Shown one piece after another: positions 37,488 through 46,958 of a DNA stretch of 64,000 nt (its first letter is position 1; each line of letters opens with the position of its first letter). The position numbers and the translations under genes were made by a program. Origin of the DNA: Microbacterium sp. LWH11-1.2 (GTDB taxonomy: Bacteria; Actinomycetota; Actinomycetes; Actinomycetales; Microbacteriaceae); NCBI RefSeq assembly GCF_038397745.1, contig NZ_CP151636.1, positions 3,782,001 through 3,846,000 on the forward strand, in the 5' to 3' direction. The notes under the pieces were generated by a model. That model did not search any database. It was not told the origin of the DNA and saw only the letters and a program-made list of their open reading frames with translations.

Positions 37488-38948
37488 GTGACCGACTCGA
37501 CCATTGCTGAGACCCCCGCCGAGACCTTCACCTCGCGCCGCCACCAGCTGTCGACGGGCGGCCGCTCGCTCGAGTACACCGCGGGAGCAGGAACCCTCAT
37601 CGTCCGAGACGATGACCACCGCCCCCTCGCGAGCGTCTTCTACACCTCGTACGTCGCCGACCGCGAGGAGGGAGCACCGGCGCGCCCGATCACCTTCCTG
37701 TTCAACGGCGGCCCCGGCTCCGCCAGCCTCTGGTTGAACATCGGCGGGTTCGGGCCGAAGCGCACTCCCACCCGCACGCCGCACGCGACCCCGCCTGCGC
37801 CCTATGCCACCGACGAGAACCCCTACACGCTGCTCACCGAATCCGACCTGGTGTTCATCGATGCCCCGGGCACGGGTTACTCCCGGCTCCTCGGCGACGC
37901 GACAGCGGCGCAGCTGTGGGGTGTGGACCAGGACGTGGACGCCTACGCCAAGGCGATCACGCGGTGGCTCACTCGCACGAACAGTTGGAACGCCCCTCGT
38001 TTCCTTTTCGGCGAGTCGTACGGTACGACGCGCGCGGCTGCGCTCGTGCATCGGCTGCAGAACCAGGGTCTGGACTTCAACGGCGTCATCCTGCTGTCGA
38101 CCGTCCTGAACTGGGGGGAGAGCAACCTCGGCGGGCCTCGCGAGTACATCAATCTGCTGCCGTCCTACGCGGCCACTGCGTGGTATCACGGCAGGGCACG
38201 GACGACGCACCAGGCACTCGAGCCCTTCCTCGCCGAAGCACGTGCGTTCGCGCAGGGACCGTTCGCGGAGGCGCTGCTGCGCGGCGACCTCCTCCCCTCC
38301 GAGACCGAGACAGCCGTGGCAGAGCAGATGAGCGCCCTCGTCGGCCTCGACGCCGGAATGCTCACGAAGAACCACTTCCGAATCGGCATGGAGCAGTACC
38401 GCTACGCGCTGCTCGCCGACGAGGGCCGCGTGATCGGTCGCTTCGACACCCGATTCACGGCGGAGCACCAATACGTCCGGGGAAACGGATCGCATGATCC
38501 GGCGACGGATGACGCCGCGACCGCCGGCGTGAACAGCGCGCACCTGTCGACCTATCGTGCGCACCTCGTCGATGACATCGGCTACACCAGCGACCTGCAC
38601 TACCGACACCTGTACAACATGCCCATCTCGCGAGCCTGGGACTGGAGGCACAAGGCTCCGGGTGTCGACGCCCCGCAGCTCGTCCCCGACGTGTCCCTCG
38701 ATCTCTCCGCCGCCGTGCGCCGCAATCCGAATCTGAAGGTCTACGTGATGGGCGGATACTACGATCTGGCGACCCCGTTCTTCGGACCGGAACTCGACGT
38801 CGCGCACCTGTACCTCGCACCGACGCTGCGCGAGAACATCCGCTTCACGTTCTACGAATCCGGTCACATGACCTTCGTCGACGAGCGGGCCGTCGAGCAG
38901 ATGAAGCGCGACCTCGACTCGTTCTACCGCGACGCGACCGCGCACTGA
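37488..38948 (+). CDS. S10-type serine carboxypeptidase, cytoplasmic
   Basis: A 486-residue alpha/beta-hydrolase of peptidase family S10. The oxyanion stretch FLFNGGPGSAS is at 71-80, the nucleophile Ser177 in FGESYGTTRAA, with Asp426 in GGYYDLATPF and His460 in YESGHM. S10 enzymes remove C-terminal residues from peptides, or act as acyltransferases. There is no signal peptide, so it would work on imported peptides or conjugates. It starts with GTG after GAGGGAGCCCT. A second, diverged S10 gene begins one base after its stop. It opens the catabolic island. Confidence 0.88.
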   Translation: MTDSTIAETPAETFTSRRHQLSTGGRSLEYTAGAGTLIVRDDDHRPLASVFYTSYVADREEGAPARPITFLFNGGPGSASLWLNIGGFGPKRTPTRTPHATPPAPYATDENPYTLLTESDLVFIDAPGTGYSRLLGDATAAQLWGVDQDVDAYAKAITRWLTRTNSWNAPRFLFGESYGTTRAAALVHRLQNQGLDFNGVILLSTVLNWGESNLGGPREYINLLPSYAATAWYHGRARTTHQALEPFLAEARAFAQGPFAEALLRGDLLPSETETAVAEQMSALVGLDAGMLTKNHFRIGMEQYRYALLADEGRVIGRFDTRFTAEHQYVRGNGSHDPATDDAATAGVNSAHLSTYRAHLVDDIGYTSDLHYRHLYNMPISRAWDWRHKAPGVDAPQLVPDVSLDLSAAVRRNPNLKVYVMGGYYDLATPFFGPELDVAHLYLAPTLRENIRFTFYESGHMTFVDERAVEQMKRDLDSFYRDATAH

Positions 38949-38949
38949 G

Positions 38950-40356
38950 GTGGGCGCCGACGATCGCGCCCCCGGACGCATCGGATCTATGGAGTACACG
39001 GCTCGACGCGAGGAGCTCCCGCTGCGGAGATCGACCGGAGGCGCGCTCGGCACCCTCTCCGCTTTCAGCTACACGGTGGAGGTGGCGCGGGATCGCCCCG
39101 TGCTGTTCCTCACCAACGGCGGGCCCGGGGTCTCGTCTGTCTACCTGCATCTCAGCGGAATCGGTCCGTGGCGCGCGAGGATCCCTCGCGACCCGGCGTG
39201 CGACGGCGCGCCCCCGTACGGGATCGAGGAGAGCCCTTCCACCGTTCTCGACGTCGCCGATCTCGTCTTCCTCGACGCCCCCGGAACCGGCTTCGGCAGA
39301 ATCGACGACGACGCGGATGCCGCAGCGTTCCGCTCCGTCGAGGGCGATGCCGATGTCATCGCGGTCGCCATCGCCGAGTGGGTGAACCGACACGGCCGGT
39401 GGGACTCCCCCAAGTACTTCCTGGGCGAGAGCTACGGAACGCAGCGCGCCGCATTCCTCGCGACCTCGGCGCACGGCATGGACACCGCCCCGCTCACCGG
39501 CATCGCGCTGCTCGGTCAGGCCGTCAACATCCAGGAGACGCTCGACCGCCCCGGCAACATCGTCGGAGCCCTCGCGAATCTGCCCTACAAAGCCGCCACC
39601 GCGTGGTTCCACGGCAAGGGGTCCCGCGAACACGCCACCGTCGAGGCCTCGATCACTGCGGCGCTGGAGTTCGCCGGCGCGGATCTCGCCCTTGCGATGC
39701 TGAAGGGGAACGCGATCGAGAAGGACGAGCTCGCAGCGACCGCAGCGCAGCTCTCGGCGATGATCGGCATCCCTGCGCAGGAGCTGATCGACTCGCGACT
39801 GTGGATCAGCAAGCAGGACTTCCGGGCGCGGCTTCTGAGCGGTCGGACCCTTGGAGTCACCGACAGCCGATACCAGGCGGCGACCGCGGACCGCTCCGTC
39901 GGCGAGCTCGCGATCGATCCCTCGGACGTCGCCCTGACGCCGCGCTACACCTCCGGGATCGCTCGACTGCTGACCGAGGTCTTCCGCGCAGCCGTAGACG
40001 AACCGTACCGGATCGTCGACCCCTCAGCGGGGGCGGACTGGGAATGGGAGGACGAGGGAGCGGCGATGTTCATCGCGATGGGACGCCCGTCGCCGTTCCA
40101 CACCTATCCCTACCCCGCCCGGCTCTCCCAGTGGATGAAGCAGATGCCGCAGGCGCGCCTGTTCATCGGAACGGGGATCTACGACTCCCTCACCACCGTC
40201 GGCGCCGCCGATCATCTCCTGCGCCACTGGGATCTGCCGACGGAGCGCACCGAGTCCCACTGGTACCCCGCAGGACACATGATGTACAGCGACCCGGAGG
40301 CGTCGATCCGTCTGAACGCCGATCTGCGAGCCTTCCTGGGCGGGCTCAGCCGCTGA
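38950..40356 (+). CDS. Second S10-type serine carboxypeptidase, cytoplasmic
   Basis: A 468-residue paralogue of the preceding protein. The triad is Ser161 (LGESYGTQRAA), Asp412 (GTGIYDSLTTV) and His443 (YPAGHMMYS), with the oxyanion loop LTNGGPGVSS. Sequence between the triad blocks differs strongly from the first copy, so the two probably have different substrates. The GTG at 38950 keeps a short N-terminal extension; an ATG at 38989 is an alternative. There is no signal peptide. It converges on the M20 gene with an 11-base overlap. Confidence 0.85.
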   Translation: MGADDRAPGRIGSMEYTARREELPLRRSTGGALGTLSAFSYTVEVARDRPVLFLTNGGPGVSSVYLHLSGIGPWRARIPRDPACDGAPPYGIEESPSTVLDVADLVFLDAPGTGFGRIDDDADAAAFRSVEGDADVIAVAIAEWVNRHGRWDSPKYFLGESYGTQRAAFLATSAHGMDTAPLTGIALLGQAVNIQETLDRPGNIVGALANLPYKAATAWFHGKGSREHATVEASITAALEFAGADLALAMLKGNAIEKDELAATAAQLSAMIGIPAQELIDSRLWISKQDFRARLLSGRTLGVTDSRYQAATADRSVGELAIDPSDVALTPRYTSGIARLLTEVFRAAVDEPYRIVDPSAGADWEWEDEGAAMFIAMGRPSPFHTYPYPARLSQWMKQMPQARLFIGTGIYDSLTTVGAADHLLRHWDLPTERTESHWYPAGHMMYSDPEASIRLNADLRAFLGGLSR

Positions 40357-41530
40357 GGCTGTCCAGAGCGAAGCCGGCGAGGGCGGCTGCCTGGTCGGCC
40401 AGCACGGCGTCGTCGAACACGACATGCGGCGAGTGGTTGGGCGCCGCGGTCTCGAGGTCGAGTCCGGCCGGAGTCGCGCGCAGGAACAGGAATGCTCCCG
40501 GGATGCGTTCGAGGACATACGAGAAGTCCTCCGAGCCCATCACAGGATTCGGCGTCTCGCGCACCCGCTCCTCGCCGAACAGCGCGATCAGGCTCGCGCG
40601 GGCATCTTCCACCGCGGCCTCGTCGTTGACCGTCGGAGGGCACAGCACGACGGTGTCGATCGCGGCCGTGCAGCCGTGCGCCGCCGCGATCTCCTGGACC
40701 AGCAGAGGAAGCTCGGTCTGCACGCGCGCACTGCTCTCGTGCGAGAGCACACGGACCGATGCGACGAGGGTCGCGGTGTCGGAGATGATGTTGCGGGCCG
40801 GTCCCCCCGCCTGAAGCTGGGTGACGCTGAGGACGACGGGGTCGAACACGTCGAAGCGGCGCGTCACGAACGCCTGCAGGGCCGTGACGAGCTCGGCGAT
40901 CACCGGCACAGGGTCGCGGGTGAGGTGCGGAGCCGAGGCATGGCCGCCCTGGCCCGTGATCGTGACCTCGACCTCGATCGCCCCGGCCATCAGCGCGCCG
41001 ACGCGCGTCGAGAAGATCCCGTACTCCCCCGGCACCACGTGGATCCCGAAGGCGGCGACGGGGATCGAACCCGTGAGCTCCAGCAGCCCCTCATCGATCA
41101 TCCGCTTCGCCCCGTCCCCGATCTCCTCGCCGGGTTGGAACATCAGCAGGACGTCGCCGTGCAGCTCCTCGCGTCGCGCGGCCAGGAGGTGAGCGGCTCC
41201 GACGAGTCCCGCGACGTGCAGGTCGTGCCCGCACGCGTGCATCCGCTCACCGGTCGCGGCGAAGTCGAGACCGGTCTCCTCTGCGAGGGGAAGCGCATCC
41301 ATGTCGGCGCGCAGCAGCACCGTCGGCCCCGGGTGCGCACCGCGGACGACCGCCGCGACCGAGCTCAGCCCCGTACCGCATCGGGTCTCGAGATCCCAGG
41401 GCGCGAGCGCGTCGAGCACGCGCTGCTGGGTGCGCGGAAGCGCGAGACCGAGCTCGGGATCCGCATGGATGGCACGGCGGAGGGCCACGAGCTCCGGGAG
41501 CAGGCCGCGAGCGTCGTCGAGCAGGGTCAT
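40346..41530 (-). CDS. M20D amidohydrolase (hippurate/IAA-amino acid hydrolase-like)
   Basis: A 394-residue zinc amidohydrolase of subfamily M20D. Metal and catalytic motifs are LLRADMDALPL, ERMHACGHDLHVAG, FQPGEEIGDGA, FGIHVVPG and, after the dimerisation domain, MGSEDFSYVL. Family members split N-acyl amino acids such as hippurate, N-acetyl or indole-acetyl conjugates. Its start abuts the upstream ATPase stop with no gap, so it belongs to the dipeptide-importer operon and likely hydrolyses what is imported. A paralogue lies at 50963. Confidence 0.9.
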   Translation of the reverse strand: MTLLDDARGLLPELVALRRAIHADPELGLALPRTQQRVLDALAPWDLETRCGTGLSSVAAVVRGAHPGPTVLLRADMDALPLAEETGLDFAATGERMHACGHDLHVAGLVGAAHLLAARREELHGDVLLMFQPGEEIGDGAKRMIDEGLLELTGSIPVAAFGIHVVPGEYGIFSTRVGALMAGAIEVEVTITGQGGHASAPHLTRDPVPVIAELVTALQAFVTRRFDVFDPVVLSVTQLQAGGPARNIISDTATLVASVRVLSHESSARVQTELPLLVQEIAAAHGCTAAIDTVVLCPPTVNDEAAVEDARASLIALFGEERVRETPNPVMGSEDFSYVLERIPGAFLFLRATPAGLDLETAAPNHSPHVVFDDAVLADQAAALAGFALDSLSG

Positions 41531-42334
41531 TCAGGATCCGATCGAGTGGAGGAGGCTGTCGGTGCCGGCGTTCTGGATACGGGGTATCGCCGCGACCAGA
41601 GCCTGGGTGTAGGGGTGCACCGGATGCGACACGATCGCATCCGCATCGCCGTACTCGACGATCTCGCCGCTGCGCATGACGGCTGTCGTGTCGGCGATGT
41701 AGCGGACGGCCGCCAGGTTGTGCGTGATGAAGAGCACGGACAGCTCCAGCTCTCGCTGCAGCTCGCGCATCAGATTCAGCACGGCCCCCTGCACGGAGGC
41801 GTCGAGCGCCGAGGTGATCTCGTCGGCGATGATGAGCCGCGGCTTGACCGCGAGGCAGCGCGCGATCGCGACGCGCTGGCGCATTCCGCCGGAAAGGCTC
41901 GACGGGTGCAGGTCGGAGACGCCCGGCTTCAGACGGACGAGCTCGAGCAGCTCCTTCACACCGGCGGCACGCGCGCGGGCGCTCCCGGACCCGTGGGTCG
42001 CCAGCGCCTCATCGAGGGTCTCCCCCACCGACATCCGCGGGTTCAGCGACGAGTACGGATCCTGGAAGATCATCTGCACGTCTCGGGCGTGCGCCCGCCG
42101 GTCGCGTCGCCCCAGCGCCAGATCCTTTCCGTCGAGCAGGATGCGTCCGGAGGTGGCTTTCTGCAGACCCGCCACCGTGCGCGCGACGGTGGACTTGCCC
42201 GAGCCGGATTCCCCCACGAGGCCGACGGTCGTTCCGTGCGGGACGGTGAGCGACACGTCGTCCACCGCGTTCACGGCGTGGTGTCCGCGGCCGAATGTGA
42301 CCACCAGGTTCTCGATGACGAGATCGGCCATCAT
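41531..42334 (-). CDS. Oligopeptide-type ABC transporter ATPase (OppF/DppF-like)
   Basis: A 267-residue ATPase with Walker A GESGSGKST, Q-loop MIFQDPYSSLNPRMSV, signature LSGGMRQRVAIARCL and Walker B LIIADEITSALD. The C-terminal HPYTQALVAAIP is a hallmark of the Opp/Dpp family, although it is short and lacks the usual cysteine cluster. The start overlaps the stop of the fusion gene by four bases (ATGA). It pairs with the ATPase half of that fusion. Confidence 0.93.
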   Translation of the reverse strand: MMADLVIENLVVTFGRGHHAVNAVDDVSLTVPHGTTVGLVGESGSGKSTVARTVAGLQKATSGRILLDGKDLALGRRDRRAHARDVQMIFQDPYSSLNPRMSVGETLDEALATHGSGSARARAAGVKELLELVRLKPGVSDLHPSSLSGGMRQRVAIARCLAVKPRLIIADEITSALDASVQGAVLNLMRELQRELELSVLFITHNLAAVRYIADTTAVMRSGEIVEYGDADAIVSHPVHPYTQALVAAIPRIQNAGTDSLLHSIGS

Positions 42335-44256
42335 GCACCCGCCTTCAAGTAGGTGTCGTCGCGAGCGCCCACGTTCTGCGGATGCCAGCACGCGACGCGC
42401 CCGGATCCGTGAGCGACGAGCTGCGGAGTGTCGGTGCGGCAGGTCTCGGTCGCGAATGCGCAGCGAGGCGCGAAGGCGCAGCCCACGACGGGGAGTGACA
42501 GGTCCGGCGGCTCGCCGGGGATGGTCGCGAGCGGGGCCGTGCGATCGGTGTCGAGATCGGGCAACGATTCCGCCAGCGCCCTGGTGTACGGGTGGGCGAG
42601 CCGTTCGGGTTCGGCGAGATGCCGCACGTCGACATCCTCGACGATCCGACCGCCGTACATGACCAGGATCCGCTGGCAGAGCTCGGCGAGCACCGCGATG
42701 TCGTGCGACACCACGATCGCCGCGGCCCCGGTCTCCTCGCACTCCTGCCGGAGGAGGGCGAGCACGCGCTGCTGCACCGTGACGTCGAGGGCGGTCGTCG
42801 GCTCGTCGGCGATGATCAGACGCGGCTTGCCGATCTGCGACATCGCGATCAGGGCGCGCTGGCGCATGCCGCCGGAGAACTCGTGCGGGAACTGCTTGGC
42901 GCGGCGTGCGGGATCCGTGATCGACACCGCAGCGAGAGCGTCGACGGCGGCCGCGTCGGCCTCTCTCCTCGTCGCGTTCCGATGGACGCGCGGCACTTCG
43001 GCGAGCTGGGTGCCGACACGCAGCGCGGGATTGAGAGCAGTCAGCGAGTCCTGGAACACCACGCCGACGCGGGTGCCGAGCTTCCTCGCCGCGCGTTCGC
43101 CCGACAATCCGGCCAGCTCCTCGCCTGCGAACCGCAGGTGCCGAGCGCTCACAGCGGCGCCTGCGGGTGCGAGCTGCGCGATCGCCATCATCGTGACGCT
43201 CTTCCCACTGCCCGATTCGCCGACGACGCCGACGATCTCTCCGGGCGCTATACGGAAGGACACGTCCTGCACCGGCCGCACCCATCCGTGTTCGCCGGGG
43301 AAGGAGACGCTCAGTCCGGAGACCTCGAGGAGCGATTCGACGGCATCCTCCCCGTCATCCGACACTGCCGCGGCGTCGACGCGCTCCGGCTCGCCGAGTT
43401 CGCGCGCCGACAGCGTGCGCGCTCGCCCGCGCCCGCGCATGTGGGAGGCGAGGGCCTCGCCGAACATGCCGAAGACGATGCCGGCGAGCACGACCATGAC
43501 GCCGGGGCCCACCACCGCGGAGGGCTGACTGTAAACCTGCTCGAAACCCTCACTGAGCAGGCGCCCCCAGTCGTACTCCGGCGGCTGGACGCCGACACCG
43601 AGGAAGCTGAGGCTCGACAGGGCGAGCAGCCCGCCGCCGATGGAGATCGTCACGTTCACGATCACCGGCTCGGCGATGTTGGGCAGGATGTAGCGGGTGA
43701 ACTGACGGGTCTTGGAGACACCGAGCAGTCGCGCCGCCGCGAGATACTCCGAACCGCCGACACGCGAAGACAGCGTCTGCGCGAGACGGGCGAACGACGG
43801 TGTCATGGTCAGGGCCAGCGCGATCACGGCCGTCGTGGAGCCGGTGCCGAGCAGGATGACGGTGAGCATCGCGACGAGCAGCACCGGGAAGGCGAGCCAG
43901 GTGTTGATGACGGACCCGAACATCCGCTGCACCCGGGGCCCCGAGACGACGGGCAGAGCGCCGAGGATCAGACCGGCCACGGCGCCGAGGGCCGTCGCCG
44001 TCAAGGCCATCACGAGCGAGAGACGGGTCGCGACCAGGGTGCGCAGAAGCAGATCCCGCCCCAGCGCGTCGGTTCCGAGCGGATGCTCCGCGCTCGGCGG
44101 CTGCAGCAGATCCGCCGGTGAGGGTGTCTCGGCCTGCGTCCCCCACAGAAGGGGGGCGACGACGGCCAGCACGGCCAGGACCGTGATGACGGTCAGTGAG
44201 ATCAGCGCCATGGGCGACTGGAGGAGCCAGGAACGTCGCCGGCGAGCGGAGGTCAT
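42331..44256 (-). CDS. Dipeptide-type permease-ATPase fusion (DppC+DppD)
   Basis: A 641-residue fusion. Residues 1 to about 280 are a six-span DppC-like permease with HPLGTDALGRDLLLR and the EAA-like EYLAAARLLGVSKTRQFTRYILPN. A short acidic linker (ERVDAAAVSDDGEDAV) leads to a DppD-like ATPase with Walker A GESGSGKS, signature FSGGMRQRALIAMS and Walker B LIIADEPTTALD, and the C-terminal cysteine group CAFAPRCAFATETC that binds Fe-S or metal in relatives. Such fusions occur in actinobacteria. It overlaps the next gene by ATGA and dppB upstream by four bases. Confidence 0.92.
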   Translation of the reverse strand: MTSARRRRSWLLQSPMALISLTVITVLAVLAVVAPLLWGTQAETPSPADLLQPPSAEHPLGTDALGRDLLLRTLVATRLSLVMALTATALGAVAGLILGALPVVSGPRVQRMFGSVINTWLAFPVLLVAMLTVILLGTGSTTAVIALALTMTPSFARLAQTLSSRVGGSEYLAAARLLGVSKTRQFTRYILPNIAEPVIVNVTISIGGGLLALSSLSFLGVGVQPPEYDWGRLLSEGFEQVYSQPSAVVGPGVMVVLAGIVFGMFGEALASHMRGRGRARTLSARELGEPERVDAAAVSDDGEDAVESLLEVSGLSVSFPGEHGWVRPVQDVSFRIAPGEIVGVVGESGSGKSVTMMAIAQLAPAGAAVSARHLRFAGEELAGLSGERAARKLGTRVGVVFQDSLTALNPALRVGTQLAEVPRVHRNATRREADAAAVDALAAVSITDPARRAKQFPHEFSGGMRQRALIAMSQIGKPRLIIADEPTTALDVTVQQRVLALLRQECEETGAAAIVVSHDIAVLAELCQRILVMYGGRIVEDVDVRHLAEPERLAHPYTRALAESLPDLDTDRTAPLATIPGEPPDLSLPVVGCAFAPRCAFATETCRTDTPQLVAHGSGRVACWHPQNVGARDDTYLKAGA

Positions 44257-45275
44257 GCGGTCTCCAGAATGGTCGTTCGGCGGTCGAGGACGGCGAGGAC
44301 GATGTCCACCAGCAGGTTCACGACGAGGATGATCGCCGCGTACACGATCGCGAGTCCCTGCACGATGCCGTAGTCCTTTGTGATGATCGCCTGTACGAAG
44401 GCGCTTCCCATGCCGGGCCAGTTGAAGACCCGCTCGACCAGGACGCTGCCGGCGATCATCGTCGCGAGCAGTGCACCGCCGAGCGTCAAGGTCGCGGTGA
44501 GCATGTTCGGAAGAGCGTGGCGGAAGTAGATCATCGCGGCGGGCAGGCGCTTGGACCGTGCTGTGCGGATGTAGTCGTCGCTGAGGACGTTCAGTGCCTC
44601 GACACGCGCGATGCGGGAGAGCGATGCGGACGCCCCGAGCGCGAGAGCGAGCACCGGAAGGATGTAGGACTGAGGGCCGCTGATCCCCGCCACGGGCAGG
44701 AGCGGGATCGTGATCGCGAAGAGCAGGAGCAGGGCCACGCCGATGAGGTACTCGGGCACGGCCGCGAAGAACCCGGTGACCGAGGTGAACACCACCTCGA
44801 CCGGGCGACGTCGGTTGCCCGCGGTGAGGATCGCGATCGCCAGTCCGAGCGGAATGGCGATGAGCAGGATCACCACGAACGCGATGCCGGCGAGCTGCAC
44901 CGTCGCCGGAAGCCGGAACTCGACCAGCTCGTTCACGGATCGTCCGGTGATGAGCGAGACGCCGAGGTCGCCACGGAGGACGATGCCCGTCAGGTAGTCC
45001 CAGAACTGCACGACGAGCGGGTCATCGAGCCCCAGCTGCGACCGGCGCTCGGCGACGACGGACGCCGGAGCGGTGGGGCCGAGCGCGGCGCGCACGGGGT
45101 CTCCTCCGGCGGCGCGGAGCACGACGAATGCCGCCGTCACGATCACCAGCATCGCGGTGATCATGCGCCCGATACGGCGGAGGAGGAAGGGGACCCAGCG
45201 CCCGCCGCCGCGGCGACCACCCCGAGGGGTGGTCACCACGACGGTCTTCGGCCGCGTCACGATCTGCGACGTCAT
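44253..45275 (-). CDS. Dipeptide-type ABC permease (DppB-like)
   Basis: A 340-residue permease with six spans. It has the DppB-type N terminus (LLRRIGRMITAMLVIVTAAF), the large periplasmic loop with DPLVVQFWDYLTGI, and the EAA loop LRTARSKRLPAAMIYFRHALPN. An arginine-rich cytoplasmic lead of about 25 residues is longer than usual. It starts four bases after the binding-protein stop and overlaps the fusion gene by four bases. Confidence 0.92.
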   Translation of the reverse strand: MTSQIVTRPKTVVVTTPRGGRRGGGRWVPFLLRRIGRMITAMLVIVTAAFVVLRAAGGDPVRAALGPTAPASVVAERRSQLGLDDPLVVQFWDYLTGIVLRGDLGVSLITGRSVNELVEFRLPATVQLAGIAFVVILLIAIPLGLAIAILTAGNRRRPVEVVFTSVTGFFAAVPEYLIGVALLLLFAITIPLLPVAGISGPQSYILPVLALALGASASLSRIARVEALNVLSDDYIRTARSKRLPAAMIYFRHALPNMLTATLTLGGALLATMIAGSVLVERVFNWPGMGSAFVQAIITKDYGIVQGLAIVYAAIILVVNLLVDIVLAVLDRRTTILETA

Positions 45276-45279
45276 ACGG

Positions 45280-46854
45280 TCACTCTGTCACGCGGATCGT
45301 GGTCGGAGCGAGGATGCTCTTCGACATGCCGAACTCCACGCCGACGCCGTAGAAGGTCGACGTCGAGGAGTACACCGGCAGCACCTGCAGGTTGCTGAAG
45401 AGCGAGTCCTGCGCGGCCTGCCAGGCATCGCACGAGTCCGCGCCGGCGAGCGCCTGCGCCTCGCCCACCAGGTCGAAGTACTCCTGGTTGGCGTTGTAGG
45501 TCCAGTTGCCGCCGTTCGGCGGGAACTCTCCCCCGAGGATGCCGGCCCAGTCGCTCGGCAGGCTCGTGAAGATCGGTGCCCACACGATGTCCCAGTCGCC
45601 ACCCGAGAATATCACGTCGGTGTATGCGGCCGAGGGCGTCGGCGTCGCCTCGACGCCGATCTTCGCGAACTCGGTCTGCAGGAGCTCGATCGCGGCGGTC
45701 ACTCCCTGGCTCTCCGACGCCGGGTAGAGCATCAGGATCGACAGCGGCTTGCCGTCCTTGGAGCGGATGCCGTCGGCCCCCTCCACCCATCCGGCGGCGT
45801 CCAGCGCCGCAGCAGCCGCCTCGACGTCGTAGGACGGGATGGCGGAGGAGCTGTCCATCGTCGTGCAGGCGGCGCCGAACTCCGACACCAGGGTCGTGAT
45901 CTGCTCGCCGCGCCCCGCCGAGGCGACGGGTCCGACGGCTTCACGGTCGACGGCCTGAGCGAGGGCTTCACGGACCGCGAGATCGTGACCGACGCGGCCC
46001 TCCGCCTGGTTGAAGAAGATCAGCCCCGGCCGCAGCGGAACCTCGAGCTCGCTCGCGAACTCGGTGCCGTCGAGCCGGTCGCGTTCGCTGCCGCCGACCT
46101 CGGCGATGTTGGCCTCGCCCGTCTGCAGCAGGTTCGCCGCAGTCGAGTCGCTCTCGATGATCGAGACCTCGACCGTGCCGGGAAGACCCGCGGTCTTGCT
46201 GGTCGTGTCGTCAGGGCCCCAGGCGTAGTCGTCACGCAGCGTGAACGTGTACGACTGACCGGGTGACGAGGACTCCAGCGCGTAGGCGCCTGTTCCGTGG
46301 AACTCCGTGTCGAGGACTCCCGGATCCGACAGTCCTGTCGCGCAGACGATGGGCAGCGCGCCGATCGTCTCGGCGAGGAAGCTCTGCGCGTTCTCGCTCG
46401 TGAACGTGACCGTGCGGGCGTCGTCGTCCGCCTCGATCGTCAGCCCTTCGGCCGGGAAGTAGACCCCCTTGTAGGGAGAGCCGGTCTCATCCGCGGCGGC
46501 GTACTCGAAGGTCGCCTTGACGTCGCTCGCCGTGAGAGGCTCGCCGTCGACGCAGAGGACGCCGTCCTTGAGCGTGAACTGCACGGTCGTGGTGGTGGCC
46601 TCCCACGATTCGGCCAGGAGCCCCTGCGGCTCTGCACCGGTCGGGTAGAACAGCAGCGACTCATAGCCGAATGTGGAGACGGACTCACTCGCGTTCGTCG
46701 CATTCGTGATGGGATTGAGCGTTCCAGGGTCAGACTGCACGGCGATCCTGATCGTCTGCGCTTCTCCTCCCCCGGGCTCCGCCGTTCCGGCGCAGCCGGA
46801 CAGGGCAAGGGCCGTCACGCCGACGGCGGCCGCGGCGACAATGCTGCGTCTCAT
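45280..46854 (-). CDS. Peptide-binding lipoprotein of the island importer
   Basis: A 524-residue family 5 extracellular solute-binding protein (DppA/OppA/NikA). The signal peptide ends LALSGC (lipobox), then comes the domain start IRIAVQSDPGTLNPI and GLLAESWE. Binding proteins of this class accept di- and oligopeptides, some amino-acid conjugates and nickel. GAGAGGA precedes the ATG at 46854. It is the first gene of the importer/M20 operon; an island half-site and a candidate -10 TAACAT lie 44-53 bases upstream. Confidence 0.92.
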   Translation of the reverse strand: MRRSIVAAAAVGVTALALSGCAGTAEPGGGEAQTIRIAVQSDPGTLNPITNATNASESVSTFGYESLLFYPTGAEPQGLLAESWEATTTTVQFTLKDGVLCVDGEPLTASDVKATFEYAAADETGSPYKGVYFPAEGLTIEADDDARTVTFTSENAQSFLAETIGALPIVCATGLSDPGVLDTEFHGTGAYALESSSPGQSYTFTLRDDYAWGPDDTTSKTAGLPGTVEVSIIESDSTAANLLQTGEANIAEVGGSERDRLDGTEFASELEVPLRPGLIFFNQAEGRVGHDLAVREALAQAVDREAVGPVASAGRGEQITTLVSEFGAACTTMDSSSAIPSYDVEAAAAALDAAGWVEGADGIRSKDGKPLSILMLYPASESQGVTAAIELLQTEFAKIGVEATPTPSAAYTDVIFSGGDWDIVWAPIFTSLPSDWAGILGGEFPPNGGNWTYNANQEYFDLVGEAQALAGADSCDAWQAAQDSLFSNLQVLPVYSSTSTFYGVGVEFGMSKSILAPTTIRVTE

Positions 46855-46895
46855 GGTGTCCTCTCTCACGGGTTCCGCACGGTGCGGTTCAACCC

Positions 46896-46914
46896 AATTG
46901 AATGTTATGAATTG
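46896..46914. promoter_or_regulatory. Island operator half-site upstream of the importer operon
   Basis: TTGAATGTTA (46898-46907) matches the island half-site TTGAnTRTAT in its first eight positions. CAATT/AATTG arms flank it (46896 and 46910). On the minus strand it overlaps TAACAT (46907-46902), a candidate -10 for the binding-protein gene. Confidence 0.45.
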
Positions 46915-46958
46915 CTCTTTATGGACTCGTGTCGACGGTGTTTCGGGTATGTAACCGA

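Noticed and set aside
42331..44256. Treating the permease-ATPase fusion as a sequencing frameshift or lost stop
   Set aside because: Both halves are intact in one frame with a plausible acidic linker, and comparable fusions exist in actinobacteria.
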